NCBI RefSeq assembly: GCF_900618535.1
Contig: NZ_UYJA01000007.1
Coordinates: 1-64,000 of the forward strand
DNA length: 64,000 nucleotides
DNA from: Pseudomonas bubulae
GTDB taxonomy: Bacteria; Pseudomonadota; Gammaproteobacteria; Pseudomonadales; Pseudomonadaceae
Direction of reading: 5' to 3'
Made by a program: the position numbers and the translations under genes
The notes under the pieces: model-generated
What the model saw: only the letters and a program-made list of their open reading frames with translations
Told to the model about the DNA's origin: nothing
The model's database searches: none
Shown here: positions 1 to 9,928 of the stretch, in pieces
How the letters are laid out: each line of letters begins with the position of its first letter
Numbering within the stretch: position 1 is the stretch's first letter

Positions 1-107
1 TGAGTTCCCTAAAGGGCCGTCGAAGACTACGACGTTGATAGGTTGGGTGTGTAAGCGCTGTGAGGCGTTGAGCTAACCAATACTAATTGCCCGTGAGGCT
101 TGACCAT
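1..107 (+). rRNA. 23S ribosomal RNA, 3' end (partial)
   Basis: The first bases match the conserved 3' tail of bacterial 23S rRNA, including the segment reading CCGTGAGGCTTGACC near position 91-105, typical of Pseudomonas. The rest of the gene lies left of the window. The exact 3' end is approximate because the mature end is set by processing. It is followed at about 165 bases by 5S rRNA, as in the end of a normal rrn operon. Confidence 0.93.
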
Positions 108-270
108 ATAACACCCAAGCAATTTGCGCCCTTGAACACAAGAGCATGCAAGTTGCGGTGTGTGAAGACGATACAGACCGAAAGTTTGCGGTTCACAAAA
201 CACCACATCTATTACATACCCATTCGCTGGAGCGTGAACCGAAAGGTAAACGACCTGGCTACCGAATTTC
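108..270 (+). other. 23S-5S spacer of the rrn operon
   Basis: The stretch between the 23S tail and 5S rRNA holds no tRNA cloverleaf and no credible coding frame. It is most simply the transcribed spacer that is removed during rRNA maturation. Confidence 0.8.
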
Positions 271-386
271 TTGACGACCATAGAGCATTGGAACCACCTG
301 ATCCCATCCCGAACTCAGTAGTGAAACGATGCATCGCCGATGGTAGTGTGGGGTTTCCCCATGTGAGAGTAGGTCATCGTCAAGAT
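271..386 (+). rRNA. rrf: 5S ribosomal RNA
   Basis: About 116 bases with the gammaproteobacterial 5S core: GACGACCATAGAGCATTGG at the 5' side, the CCGAACTCAGTAGTGAAACG segment, and a 3' end GGTCATCGTC that pairs with the 5' GACGACC. Ends are set by this terminal helix and may be off by a few bases. It is the last RNA of the operon; no distal tRNA follows. Confidence 0.95.
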
Positions 387-394
387 TAAATTCC

Positions 395-434
395 AAACCC
401 CCTGTCTGCTAACGCAGACAGGGGGTTTGTTTTT
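395..434 (+). terminator. Rho-independent terminator of the rrn operon
   Basis: A perfect 12-bp GC-rich stem (CCCCCTGTCTGC at 398-409, complement at 414-425) with a TAAC loop, followed by a T-rich run. It lies directly after 5S rRNA and closes the operon. Confidence 0.93.
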
Positions 435-526
435 GTGCGCAGAAAAACAGCCGCAGCTTCAAGCCTCCATTGCCGAGCAATGTTAAGGTTCGCCTTTGGA
501 TTTCGCTTTCTCCTAAGGATGCCGTC

Positions 527-3500
527 ATGTCGGTTGCTACGCCTCTCAATGCGGGTTTTATGGTGGTTCATGGCAACCGCCTCGATGAGTTACGCAGCCT
601 GGTTGTCAGCTGGATGCGCCTTTACCCGCTGGCTCCTCTGGAGAACGAAATTGCTCTGGTGCAGAGTAACGGCATCGCCCAATGGTTAAAGCTGGCTCTT
701 GCCGAAGATGCCCGCGACGACGACCTCGGCGGCTGCGGTATTGCTGCAGCCGTGGACGTGCAGTTGCCCGGCAGTTTTTTGTGGCAGCTCTATCGGCTGG
801 TACTGGGCAGTGAAGAAATCCCCGCCAAGTCATTGCTCGATAAAGCCCCGCTGACCTGGCGTCTGATGCGCCTGCTGCCTGCCCTTATCGATCAGCCGCA
901 CTTCGAACCCCTGCAGCGCTTCCTGACTCACGACACCGATCTGCGCAAGCGCTATCAGCTGTCTGAGCGTCTTGCCGACCTGTTCGACCAATATCAGGTA
1001 TATCGCGCCGACTGGCTTGAGGACTGGGCCGCAGGTCGCCATCAATTGCGTAACGCCCGGGGCGAAAGCCCGGCCCTGAGCCCGGCTAACTGCTGGCAGG
1101 CTGAGTTGTGGCGTGCGCTTCTGCTCGATGTAGGTGAAGAGGGCATGTCACAGAGCCGTGCCGGCGTTCATCAGCGTTTTATGGACAAGATCAACAGCCT
1201 CGAGCAAGCCCCGCCCGGCTTGCCCGCGCGGGTGATCGTTTTTGGCATCTCGTCACTGCCTGCTCAGGCACTTGAAGCCCTGGCCGGGCTCGCCCGCTTC
1301 AGCCAGGTATTGTTGTGTGTGCACAACCCTTGCCGCCATCATTGGTCTGACATCGTTGCCGATAAAGATCTGCTGCGTCATCAGTACAAACGTCAGGCCC
1401 GCAAAAGCGGCATGCCTACAGCACTTGATCTGGATACCCTGCATCAGCATGCCCATCCCTTGCTGGCTGCCTGGGGTAAACAAGGCCGTGACTATATCAA
1501 CCTGCTCGACAGCTACGACGAGCCCAACAGTTATCGCGCAGCTTTTCGCGATGGCCGTATCGACCTGTTCAGCGAAGTTGAACCGCTTAACCTGCTCAAC
1601 CAGTTGCAGGACGATATTCTTGAGCTGCGCCCGCTCAACGAAACCCGGGAGCTATGGCCCGCCATCGGTCTGGCACAGGATCGCTCAATACGCTTCCATG
1701 TTGCGCATAGTGCGCAACGTGAAGTCGAGATCCTGCACGACCAGTTGCTCGCACGTTTCAGCGAGAACCCTCAGTTGCAGCCACGTGATGTGATTGTGAT
1801 GGTGCCGGATGTGGACAGTTACGCGCCGCATATCCGTGCTGTTTTTGGGCAAATCGAACGTGATGATCGGCGCTTTATTCCCTACACCCTGGCCGACCAG
1901 GGGCAGCGTGGTCGTGATCCATTGCTGATCGCTCTCGAACACTTGCTTAAATTGCCTGACAGCCGTTTCCCCGTCAGTGAAATCCTGGATTTGCTCGACG
2001 TGCCATCACTGCGCGCCCGCTTCAAGGTGCAAGAGCGCGACTTGCCAACCTTGCATCGCTGGATTGAAGGCGCTGGCATTCGCTGGGGGTTGAATGCGCA
2101 GCAGCGTGCCGGTCTTGGTTTGCCCGAGCAACTGGAGCAAAACAGTTGGCGTTTTGGTTTGCGCCGCATGTTGCTCGGATATGCCGTAGGCAGTGGTGAG
2201 GCCTGCGACGGTATTGAGCCCTACGATGAGATCGGGGGGCTGGATGCCGTACTGATCGGCCCGCTGGTAGCTTTGCTCGATGCGTTGGAAATCGCTCATC
2301 AGGAGCTCTCGCAACCGGCATTGCCGCAGCTCTGGGGCGAGCGCCTGCAGGCTTTGGTGCAGCTGTTTTTCCAGGCCGAAACAGAGCACGACGACTACCT
2401 GTTGGCCCAGCTTGAAGAGCTGCGCGAAACCTGGCTCGAAACCTGTGAACTGGTTGGTCTGCAGGATGAGTTACCGCTGACCGTAGTACGCGAGGCCTGG
2501 CTTACCGGGCTTGACCAGGGCAAGTTGTCACAACGTTTCCTGGCCGGGGCGGTCAACTTCTGCACCCTGATGCCGATGCGGGCCATCCCCTTCAAGCTGG
2601 TATGCCTGCTGGGCATGAACGACGGCGACTACCCGCGAGCCCAGCCGCCGCTGGACTTCGATCTGATGGGCAGCGATTACCGCCCGGGCGATCGTTCGCG
2701 CCGCGAAGATGACCGTTACCTGCTTCTTGAAGCGCTGCTTTCGGCTCGTGATCAGCTTTATATCAGCTGGGTAGGGCGCAGTATTCGCGACAACAGCGAG
2801 CGTCCGGCCTGTGTCCTGATTGGCCAGCTGCGTGACCACCTTGCCAGTGGTTGGCATCTGCAAGGGGGCGGCGACCTGCTTGAGGCCATGACCCAAGAGC
2901 ACCCACTGCAACCCTTTAGCACTCGTTACTTTCATGAAGGCAACCCTAACCTGTTCAGCTATGCGCGTGAATGGCAGCGCTTGCATGCGCCACAACCGGA
3001 GCCCGTTGGCCCCGGCACGCTTGGCGCGCATATCCAGGAAGAACCACTGAACCTGACGCAGTTACAGGATTTTTTGCGAAACCCAGTGCGCCACTTCTTT
3101 AGTCAGCGCCTGAAAGTATTCTTTGAGGCAGCGGAAGTACCTTTGGCCGATGAAGAACCTTTCGTACTCGACGCATTGCAGCGCTACACCTTGAGCGACA
3201 GCCTGCTTGAAGCTGCACTGGCGCAGCCGGATCAACTGGAAAGCGCCTTGCATACTCGTGCCCAGCGCCTGCAAGGCAGCGGCTTGCTGCCCATGGCCGG
3301 GTTTGGAGAGTGCCTGCAACACGAATTAATCGAGCCATTACCAGATGTACTACAGCGCTATCAGCAACTGCTGGCTCTTTGGCCTACACCGCTAAACAGC
3401 GCGTTGCCTGTCAGTTTTGAGGATCAAGGTCTGACGCTGGAAGGCTGGCTCGGCAATCTGCATCAGCGTAGCGACAAGGGCTTACTGTCTGTAACCACTA

Positions 3501-3976
3501 TTCCTAATAGCATTGGTGCGATCAAAACCCGGAAATGGCACCGTTTGACCCGGCCATGGGTAAACCATCTGGCAGCCTGCGCCTGTGGCCTGCAGATGAC
3601 GACCGCCCTGGTGGCCAGTGATGACACCTTGCTGCTCGAACCTCTGGACACCAGGCAGGCCCGGGAGATTCTTGGCAACTTGCTCACTGCCTGGAAAGTC
3701 GGGATGAGCCACCCGCTGCCTCTCGCGGTAAAAACTGCTTTTGCCTGGCTGGCCCAGACAGATCCGGCCAAGGCCGATGCGGCGGCGCAAAAAGCCTATG
3801 AGGGTGATGGCCAAACCAGTGACGGCGAGCGCCGTGAAAGCGCCGCCCTGGCCCGGCAGTTTCCTGACTATGCGGCCTTGATGGCTGGCGACGAATTCGA
3901 AGAGTGGTGCGATGCCCTCTATCGACCCCTTTTTGATGCGCCCTGGCGCTCATTAAACAGCGAGGCATCCCGCTAA
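527..3976 (+). CDS. recC: RecBCD enzyme subunit RecC
   Basis: Predicted 1149-residue RecC, close to the roughly 1120 of E. coli RecC. With RecB and RecD it forms the helicase-nuclease that processes double-strand DNA ends; RecC holds the complex together and reads the Chi recombination signal through degenerate helicase and nuclease folds. The protein opens with the typical AGFMVVHGNRLDEL stretch and contains the FGISSLP segment of the family. I start it at the ATG at 527, preceded by TAAGGAT at a good distance; an in-frame ATG at 470 would add 19 residues without family similarity. Its stop overlaps the recB start by one base (TAATG), so the genes are translationally coupled. Family assignment is firm; no catalytic motif is expected. 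Confidence 0.96.
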   Translation: MSVATPLNAGFMVVHGNRLDELRSLVVSWMRLYPLAPLENEIALVQSNGIAQWLKLALAEDARDDDLGGCGIAAAVDVQLPGSFLWQLYRLVLGSEEIPAKSLLDKAPLTWRLMRLLPALIDQPHFEPLQRFLTHDTDLRKRYQLSERLADLFDQYQVYRADWLEDWAAGRHQLRNARGESPALSPANCWQAELWRALLLDVGEEGMSQSRAGVHQRFMDKINSLEQAPPGLPARVIVFGISSLPAQALEALAGLARFSQVLLCVHNPCRHHWSDIVADKDLLRHQYKRQARKSGMPTALDLDTLHQHAHPLLAAWGKQGRDYINLLDSYDEPNSYRAAFRDGRIDLFSEVEPLNLLNQLQDDILELRPLNETRELWPAIGLAQDRSIRFHVAHSAQREVEILHDQLLARFSENPQLQPRDVIVMVPDVDSYAPHIRAVFGQIERDDRRFIPYTLADQGQRGRDPLLIALEHLLKLPDSRFPVSEILDLLDVPSLRARFKVQERDLPTLHRWIEGAGIRWGLNAQQRAGLGLPEQLEQNSWRFGLRRMLLGYAVGSGEACDGIEPYDEIGGLDAVLIGPLVALLDALEIAHQELSQPALPQLWGERLQALVQLFFQAETEHDDYLLAQLEELRETWLETCELVGLQDELPLTVVREAWLTGLDQGKLSQRFLAGAVNFCTLMPMRAIPFKLVCLLGMNDGDYPRAQPPLDFDLMGSDYRPGDRSRREDDRYLLLEALLSARDQLYISWVGRSIRDNSERPACVLIGQLRDHLASGWHLQGGGDLLEAMTQEHPLQPFSTRYFHEGNPNLFSYAREWQRLHAPQPEPVGPGTLGAHIQEEPLNLTQLQDFLRNPVRHFFSQRLKVFFEAAEVPLADEEPFVLDALQRYTLSDSLLEAALAQPDQLESALHTRAQRLQGSGLLPMAGFGECLQHELIEPLPDVLQRYQQLLALWPTPLNSALPVSFEDQGLTLEGWLGNLHQRSDKGLLSVTTIPNSIGAIKTRKWHRLTRPWVNHLAACACGLQMTTALVASDDTLLLEPLDTRQAREILGNLLTAWKVGMSHPLPLAVKTAFAWLAQTDPAKADAAAQKAYEGDGQTSDGERRESAALARQFPDYAALMAGDEFEEWCDALYRPLFDAPWRSLNSEASR

Positions 3977-6900
3977 TGAGCGAGCAAAAATTACCGCTGG
4001 CCCTGGCATTTCCCCTGCGCGGTAGCCAATTGATCGAGGCCAGTGCAGGCACCGGTAAAACCTTCACGATCTCGGCACTCTACCTGCGCCTGATTTTGGG
4101 GCATGGCGGCGTAGAATCGGGTTTTGGCCGTGAGCTATTACCACCGCAAATTCTCGTGGTGACCTTTACTGATGCTGCCACCAAAGAACTGCGCGACCGC
4201 ATCCGTACCCGCCTGGCAGAAGCCGCACGCTATTTTCGTGGCGAGATCGACGCGCCGGATGCCTTGGTCGAAGAACTGCGTGACCAGTTTGCTCCCGAGC
4301 AGTGGGCTGCTTGCGCCGGGCGTCTGGATATCGCCGCCCAATGGATGGACGAGGCTGCGGTCTCGACCATTCACGGTTGGTGCCAGCGCATGTTGCGCGA
4401 GCACGCTTTCGATAGCGGCAGCCTGTTTACCCAGACCCTGGAAACCGATCACAGCGACTTGCTGGGCGAAGTGCTGCGCGATTACTGGCGGCTGTTTTGC
4501 TACCCCATGCACGGCGACGCGCTGAACTGGGTGCGTGCCAACTGGAGCGGCCCCGCCGCCTTGATGCCGCGCGTGCGAGCGTTGTTTGGTAGCTCGCGCC
4601 AGCCAGCCAACGCTGAACAAACGCCTGCACAAATGATCGAAGCCTGCTTGCTGGAGCGCCGCCAGGCATTGGTGCAGCTTAAAGCCCCCTGGTTGCAATG
4701 GGCTCAAGAGCTGCGTGAGATCTGCCTGCAGGGCGTGGCCAGCAAAACGGTCGACGGTCGTAAAATGCAGGCCCGTTATTTTGAACCCTGGTTTGAAAAG
4801 CTCAGCGCCTGGGCGGCTGACGAAGATCAGGAACAGCTTGATCTGGGTACCGGCTTCACGCGTCTGACTCCCGACGGTATGGCCGAAGCCTGGAAAGGCG
4901 TTGCCCCGCAGCATCCGGGCCTGGATGCCATGCCCGGCCTCAAGGCCGCGCTCGATGCCTTGCCGAGCCCGGACGCCGCCGTGCTGCAGCATGCGGCGCA
5001 CTGGGTGAGTGTGCGTTTTGAAGAAGAAAAACGCCGCCGTGCCGAAATGGGTTTCGACGATATGCTACTGCGCCTGGACTCGGCATTGCAGGCCGATGGC
5101 GGTGATCGCCTGGCGACCCTGATTCGTGAACAGTTCCCCGTGGCGCTGATCGATGAGTTCCAGGACACCGACCCCGTGCAGTACCGTATCTTCGAGACCA
5201 TCTACCGGATTGAAGACAATTGCCCAGACACCGGGCTGTTTTTGATTGGCGACCCGAAACAGGCTATCTATGCCTTTCGCGGGGCGGATATCTACACCTA
5301 CTTGCGCGCACGTCAGGCGACTGCAGGGCGCTTGCACACGCTGGATACCAACTTCCGCTCCAGTCACGCCATGGTCAAGGCCGTCAATCATGTCTTTGAG
5401 CGGGCGGAGCTGCGCGATAGCGGACGTGGGGCATTTTTGTTCCGCGAGGGTTCAGAAAACCCCGTGCCCTTTGTTTCGGTTAAATCCCAGGGGCGTAAGG
5501 AAGTCCTGCAGCTTGATGGCCAGCCTGTCAGCGCCCTGACGCTCTGGCAATTGCCCTCCGAGCAACCGCTGTCGGGTGCTGTGTATCGTCAGTATCTGGC
5601 GGCCGCCTGTGCCAGCCAGATTGTCGAGCTGCTTAATGGTGGCCAGCAAGGGCGCTGCGGTTTTATCAAGGACGGCGAAGCGCTGCGTGGCGTATTACCT
5701 GCCGACATCGCGATTCTCGTGCGTGACGGCAAGGAAGCTCAGGCCGTGCGGAGAGAATTATCGAGCCGTGGTGTGCGAAGCGTTTACCTGTCGGATAAGG
5801 ATTCGGTGTACGCCGCGCAGGAAGCACATGATGTGCTGGCCTGGCTCAAGGCCTGCGCCGAGCCTGACGTCGAGCGCCCACTGCGTGCCGCATTGGCCTG
5901 TATCACCCTGGACTTGCCGCTGGTTGAGCTGGAGCGTCTGAACCAGGACGAACTGGCCTGGGAAAGACGTGTTATGCAGTTCCGCGGTTACCGCGAAACC
6001 TGGCGCAAGCAAGGGGTACTCGCCATGTTGCGTCGTCTGCTGCATGACTTTGAACTGCCCCAGGCCCTGATTGCCCGCCCCGATGGCGAGCGCGTTCTGA
6101 CCAACGTCTTGCACTTGTCCGAATTGTTGCAGCAAGCCGCAGCCGAGCTGGACGGTGAGCAGGCGCTTATCCGTCATCTGGCCGAGCACCTGGCCTTGTC
6201 CGGCCAGGCGGGTGAAGAACAGATCCTGCGCCTGGAAAGTGACGAGCAACTGGTCAAGGTGGTGACTATCCACAAGTCCAAGGGGCTGGAGTACCCGTTG
6301 GTGTTTTTGCCGTTTATCTGCTCCGCAAAACCGGTGGATGGCAGTCGTCTGCCGCTGCACTTCCACGATGCTGCGGGCAACGCCCAGGTCAGTTTGAAAC
6401 CGACGCCAGAGCTGATTGCCCAGGCCGATGACGAGCGTCTGGCCGAAGACCTGCGCTTGCTGTACGTAGCCCTGACCCGTGCCCGGCATGCGTGTTGGCT
6501 GGGGGTTGCCGACCTCAAGCGCGGCAATAGCAATCGCTCGGTCTTGCACCTCTGCGCCCTGGGTTATTTGCTGGGTGGTGGTGCCATGCTGGCCGAGTCG
6601 GCGGGCTTGCAGAGCTGGTTGGCCGAGGTGCAGCAAGGTTGCGACGCCTTGCAGTGCGAACCCGTTCCAGCTGCTGACGCGGCGCATTTTTATCCACCGC
6701 TCAACCAGGCAACCTTGCTTGAGCCGCTGATCCCGGGCCGCCGCGCCGCTGAAAACTGGTGGATCGCTTCCTATAGCGCACTGCGCATTGGTGACAGCCT
6801 CAGCCCGGCCGAAGCACCTGAAAGTGCCTTGGCGCAAAAGCTCTCGGATGATGAGCGCCTCGACCCTGAGGCACCGCGTGAAGTGTTGCTCAGTGGGGGT

Positions 6901-7665
6901 GATATTCACCGCTTCCCCCGTGGGCCAAATCCCGGGACTTTTCTCCATGGCCTGCTTGAGTGGGCGGGCAGCGAAGGCTTCAAGGCCGACCCCGAAGCGA
7001 TCAAGGACGCTGTAGCACGGCGCTGCAACCGGCGTGGCTGGCAAGGCTGGATCGAAACCTTGAGTGACTGGCTGCAGCATCTGCAAGATGAACCGCTGCG
7101 TCTGAATAATGGTCAGCCCGCTGTGGTCTTGAGTGAGTTGAGCCAGTACCAGATTGAAATGGAATTCTGGTTTGCCAGCCACAAGGTCGATGTTGTGCAG
7201 ATGGACACACTGGTGCGTCAGCATACCCACGGTGGCGCCGCGCGGGCGGGGGCCGAGCCGAGCCTGCTCAACGGCATGTTCAAGGGCTTTATCGATCTGA
7301 CCTTCGAGCACCAGGGGCGTTATTACGTGGCGGACTACAAATCCAACTGGCTGGGTACCGATGATTCGGCCTACACCGAGCAGGCGATGACCGCCTCCAT
7401 TCTGGACAACCGCTACGACCTGCAATATGTCCTGTATTTGTTGGCTTTGCATCGTCAGCTCAAGGCTCGATTGCCCGGCTATGACTACGACCAGCATATG
7501 GGCGGCGCACTGTATCTGTTTTTGCGTGGTACCCGCGCCCAGGGACAGGGCGTGTTTTTCACCCGCCCGCCCAGACTATTGATCGAAAGTCTGGACCTGA
7601 TGTTCCAGGGCAAACCGCTGCCGAAAACAGCTGAACCGGCGTGGGAACAGGGAGTGTTGTTATGA
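3976..7665 (+). CDS. recB: RecBCD enzyme subunit RecB, helicase-nuclease
   Basis: 1229 residues, similar to E. coli RecB (1180). This is the 3'-5' superfamily-1 helicase and the only nuclease of RecBCD, and it loads RecA. Walker A ASAGTGKT is at residues 22-29 and the DExx box (DEFQDTDP) starts at residue 393. The helicase motif VVTIHKSKGLEYP and the late motif LLYVALTRAR are both present. The C-terminal RecB-type nuclease keeps D1107 and D1120-x-K1122 (VADYKSNW). All key residues are intact, so the enzyme should be active. The gene overlaps recC by one base and recD by four, a tight operon. Confidence 0.97.
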   Translation: MSEQKLPLALAFPLRGSQLIEASAGTGKTFTISALYLRLILGHGGVESGFGRELLPPQILVVTFTDAATKELRDRIRTRLAEAARYFRGEIDAPDALVEELRDQFAPEQWAACAGRLDIAAQWMDEAAVSTIHGWCQRMLREHAFDSGSLFTQTLETDHSDLLGEVLRDYWRLFCYPMHGDALNWVRANWSGPAALMPRVRALFGSSRQPANAEQTPAQMIEACLLERRQALVQLKAPWLQWAQELREICLQGVASKTVDGRKMQARYFEPWFEKLSAWAADEDQEQLDLGTGFTRLTPDGMAEAWKGVAPQHPGLDAMPGLKAALDALPSPDAAVLQHAAHWVSVRFEEEKRRRAEMGFDDMLLRLDSALQADGGDRLATLIREQFPVALIDEFQDTDPVQYRIFETIYRIEDNCPDTGLFLIGDPKQAIYAFRGADIYTYLRARQATAGRLHTLDTNFRSSHAMVKAVNHVFERAELRDSGRGAFLFREGSENPVPFVSVKSQGRKEVLQLDGQPVSALTLWQLPSEQPLSGAVYRQYLAAACASQIVELLNGGQQGRCGFIKDGEALRGVLPADIAILVRDGKEAQAVRRELSSRGVRSVYLSDKDSVYAAQEAHDVLAWLKACAEPDVERPLRAALACITLDLPLVELERLNQDELAWERRVMQFRGYRETWRKQGVLAMLRRLLHDFELPQALIARPDGERVLTNVLHLSELLQQAAAELDGEQALIRHLAEHLALSGQAGEEQILRLESDEQLVKVVTIHKSKGLEYPLVFLPFICSAKPVDGSRLPLHFHDAAGNAQVSLKPTPELIAQADDERLAEDLRLLYVALTRARHACWLGVADLKRGNSNRSVLHLCALGYLLGGGAMLAESAGLQSWLAEVQQGCDALQCEPVPAADAAHFYPPLNQATLLEPLIPGRRAAENWWIASYSALRIGDSLSPAEAPESALAQKLSDDERLDPEAPREVLLSGGDIHRFPRGPNPGTFLHGLLEWAGSEGFKADPEAIKDAVARRCNRRGWQGWIETLSDWLQHLQDEPLRLNNGQPAVVLSELSQYQIEMEFWFASHKVDVVQMDTLVRQHTHGGAARAGAEPSLLNGMFKGFIDLTFEHQGRYYVADYKSNWLGTDDSAYTEQAMTASILDNRYDLQYVLYLLALHRQLKARLPGYDYDQHMGGALYLFLRGTRAQGQGVFFTRPPRLLIESLDLMFQGKPLPKTAEPAWEQGVLL

Positions 7666-9746
7666 GTCGTTCGTTTGCCGAACTGTTGCCTACGCCATTG
7701 ACGGCCGAAAGCCTGGCCCTGCTTCAACCGCTGGGCCGGGCCGAGGATTTGCTGTTGTTACTTGAACGCTGGGTCGAGCGCGGCTGGTTGCGCGCTCTGG
7801 ATAAGGCCTTCGTCGCGTTCCTGCATGAGCGCGATCCGCAGGGCGACCCCCTGGTGTTGCTGGCGGCGGCCCTGACCAGCCATCAACTGGGCCACGGTCA
7901 TGTGTGCCTGGATTTGTTTGAAACCCTGAAAGAGCCGGACTTTGCACTTTCTTTACCCCCCGAAGGTGATGTGCAAACCGGCGCCATGCTGCTGCCTTCG
8001 CAACTGCTTGAGGCCCTGGACGGCGAGGCCTGGTGCAAGGCCCTGCAAACCAGCCCGCTGGTTGAACACGCGGGCTGGTCGTCTGCGGATGCGGCCAGCC
8101 GACCCTTGGTATTGAGTGAGCGGCGTCTGTATTTGCGTCGCTATTGGGCCTATGAACGTCGAATCGACGGTGCCTTGCGCCAACGTCTGGCGATGGCTGA
8201 AGCGACACCGGCGGATTTGCCTACGCGCCTTGACGGTTTGTTTGGCAGACCTGCACAGGATGCGCCGATTGACTGGCAAAAACTGGCCTGCGCCCTGGCC
8301 ACGCGGGGAGCTTTCAGCATTGTCACCGGTGGCCCCGGCACCGGTAAGACCACCACCGTGGTGCGTTTGCTGGCGTTGTTGCAAGCACCGGCGGTAGAGG
8401 CGGGCACGCCTTTGCGCATTCGCCTGGCGGCACCGACCGGCAAGGCGGCTGCGCGCCTGACAGAGTCGATCAGCCTGCAAGTCAAATCCCTGGAAGTGGA
8501 CGACAAGGTCCGGCAAAAAATCCCCAGCGACGTGACCACTGTTCATCGGCTGCTCGGCAGCCGCCCCGGTACGCGGCATTTCCGCCATCATGCGGGCAAT
8601 CGCCTGCCGCTGGACGTGCTGGTGGTTGATGAGGCGTCGATGATCGATCTGGAAATGATGGCCAATTTGCTCGATGCCCTACCTGCTCATGCGCGGCTGG
8701 TGCTGCTGGGTGACAAGGACCAGTTGGCATCGGTTGAAGCCGGTGCCGTGCTGGGTGATTTGTGCCGCGACGCCGAAGCGGGCTGGTATACCCCGCAAAC
8801 CCGTAACTGGCTGGAGCAGGTCAGCGGCGAAAATCTCAGTGCCAGTGGTTTGCAGCAAGACCTGGACAGTACGCACCCGCTGGCGCAGCAGGTAGTGATG
8901 CTGCGCCACTCGCGGCGCTTTGGTGAGGGCAGCGGTATTGGCCAGCTGTCGCGTCTGGTCAACCAGCAACTGCCCCGCGAAGCGCGAGCCTTGCTGGCGG
9001 CAGGCAGCCATGCCGACCTCTTTGCGTTGCCCCTCAAGGGTGAGCAGGATCGCGCATTTGAACGTCTGGCGCTGGAAGGGCGGGGGACAGAGGCTAAAGG
9101 CTATCGGCACTACCTGGAGGTTTTGCGCGATCAGCGACCAGACACCGAGAGCGGTCTTGAAGACCCGTGTTGGGCGGTATGGGCGGGTAACGTGCTGCAG
9201 GCGTTCGAGGCCTTTCAGGTGCTCTGCGCCGTGCGCAAGGGACCGTGGGGCGTGGAGGGCCTGAATGAGCGTATCACCGGCGCCCTGTTTGCCCGCAAGC
9301 TGATTGATGGCGACCGGCATTGGTACGAAGGCCGCCCGGTGCTGATGACCCGCAATGATTACGGACTGGGCCTGATGAACGGCGATATTGGCATCGCCCT
9401 CACACTTCCCGAGGGTGATGGTCAGGCCCGGCGTCATGTATTGCGGGTGGCTTTCGCGCGTAACGACGGGCAGGGCGGCATCCGTTTTGTACTGCCAAGC
9501 CGGCTCAATGATGTCGAGACGGTCTATGCCATGACCGTACATAAATCCCAGGGCTCGGAGTTTTCCCATACGGCGTTGGTGCTGCCCGAAGCGCTCAACC
9601 CGGTGTTGACGAAAGAACTGATCTATACCGGTATCACCCGGGCCAAGCACTGGTTCAGTCTGATAGAGCCGCGAGCGGGAGTTTTTGAGGAGGCCGTACA
9701 GCGCAAGGTCAAGCGCCTGAGCGGGTTGATGCTGGGGCTGGGATAG
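7662..9746 (+). CDS. recD: RecBCD enzyme subunit RecD, 5'-3' helicase
   Basis: 694-residue RecD. It is the fast 5'-3' superfamily-1 helicase of RecBCD and controls nuclease activity around Chi. Walker A GGPGTGKT lies at residues 223-230, the Walker B segment reads VVDEASMIDLEMM, and the C-terminal motif VHKSQGSEFSH is intact. The chosen ATG overlaps the recB stop as ATGA, which fits translational coupling; a slightly earlier in-frame GTG inside recB is not needed. The three rec genes appear to be one operon starting just downstream of the rRNA terminator. Confidence 0.97.
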   Translation: MSRSFAELLPTPLTAESLALLQPLGRAEDLLLLLERWVERGWLRALDKAFVAFLHERDPQGDPLVLLAAALTSHQLGHGHVCLDLFETLKEPDFALSLPPEGDVQTGAMLLPSQLLEALDGEAWCKALQTSPLVEHAGWSSADAASRPLVLSERRLYLRRYWAYERRIDGALRQRLAMAEATPADLPTRLDGLFGRPAQDAPIDWQKLACALATRGAFSIVTGGPGTGKTTTVVRLLALLQAPAVEAGTPLRIRLAAPTGKAAARLTESISLQVKSLEVDDKVRQKIPSDVTTVHRLLGSRPGTRHFRHHAGNRLPLDVLVVDEASMIDLEMMANLLDALPAHARLVLLGDKDQLASVEAGAVLGDLCRDAEAGWYTPQTRNWLEQVSGENLSASGLQQDLDSTHPLAQQVVMLRHSRRFGEGSGIGQLSRLVNQQLPREARALLAAGSHADLFALPLKGEQDRAFERLALEGRGTEAKGYRHYLEVLRDQRPDTESGLEDPCWAVWAGNVLQAFEAFQVLCAVRKGPWGVEGLNERITGALFARKLIDGDRHWYEGRPVLMTRNDYGLGLMNGDIGIALTLPEGDGQARRHVLRVAFARNDGQGGIRFVLPSRLNDVETVYAMTVHKSQGSEFSHTALVLPEALNPVLTKELIYTGITRAKHWFSLIEPRAGVFEEAVQRKVKRLSGLMLGLG

Positions 9747-9803
9747 CCGAAGTCTTGATCCTGATCGGGGTACTTTTTTATGGGAGCTGGCAAACTTGGG
9801 TGA

Positions 9804-9832
9804 TGCCATCGCGAGCAAGCCCGCTCCCACAA
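9804..9832. repeat. REP element, single intact arm
   Basis: The arm reads GCCATCGCGAGCAAGCCCGC then TCCCAC, the same unit that forms full inverted pairs at 20472-20559 and 23585-23670. The partner arm at about 9781-9790 keeps only TGGGAGC, so this looks like a decayed REP pair after recD. It may serve as an mRNA 3' end. Confidence 0.75.
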
Positions 9833-9848
9833 GAAATGGCGCGTCCAA

Positions 9849-9864
9849 TGTGACCTGTATCACA
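9849..9864 (+). promoter_or_regulatory. CRP/Vfr-like binding site upstream of yfiR
   Basis: TGTGACCTGTATCACA is a perfect TGTGA-N6-TCACA palindrome, the core consensus of CRP and its Pseudomonas counterpart Vfr. Downstream at 9875 a TTGTCG box followed after 17 bases by TATTCC could be a weak promoter for yfiR, placing the palindrome just upstream of -35. The site is seen; its function is inferred. Confidence 0.55.
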
Positions 9865-9928
9865 GTTAATACGGTTGTCGTGCTATCGTTACGACACTAT
9901 TCCCATAAAGATCTCAGAGAAATCCCGC

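Noticed and set aside
108..270. A tRNA gene in the 23S-5S spacer
   Set aside because: No cloverleaf, no TTCGAATC-type T loop and no CCA end could be found.
5758..7497. A 579-residue open frame on the minus strand
   Set aside because: It lies wholly inside recB in the opposite direction, has no ribosome-binding site or recognisable domain, and is what high-GC coding DNA gives on its other strand.
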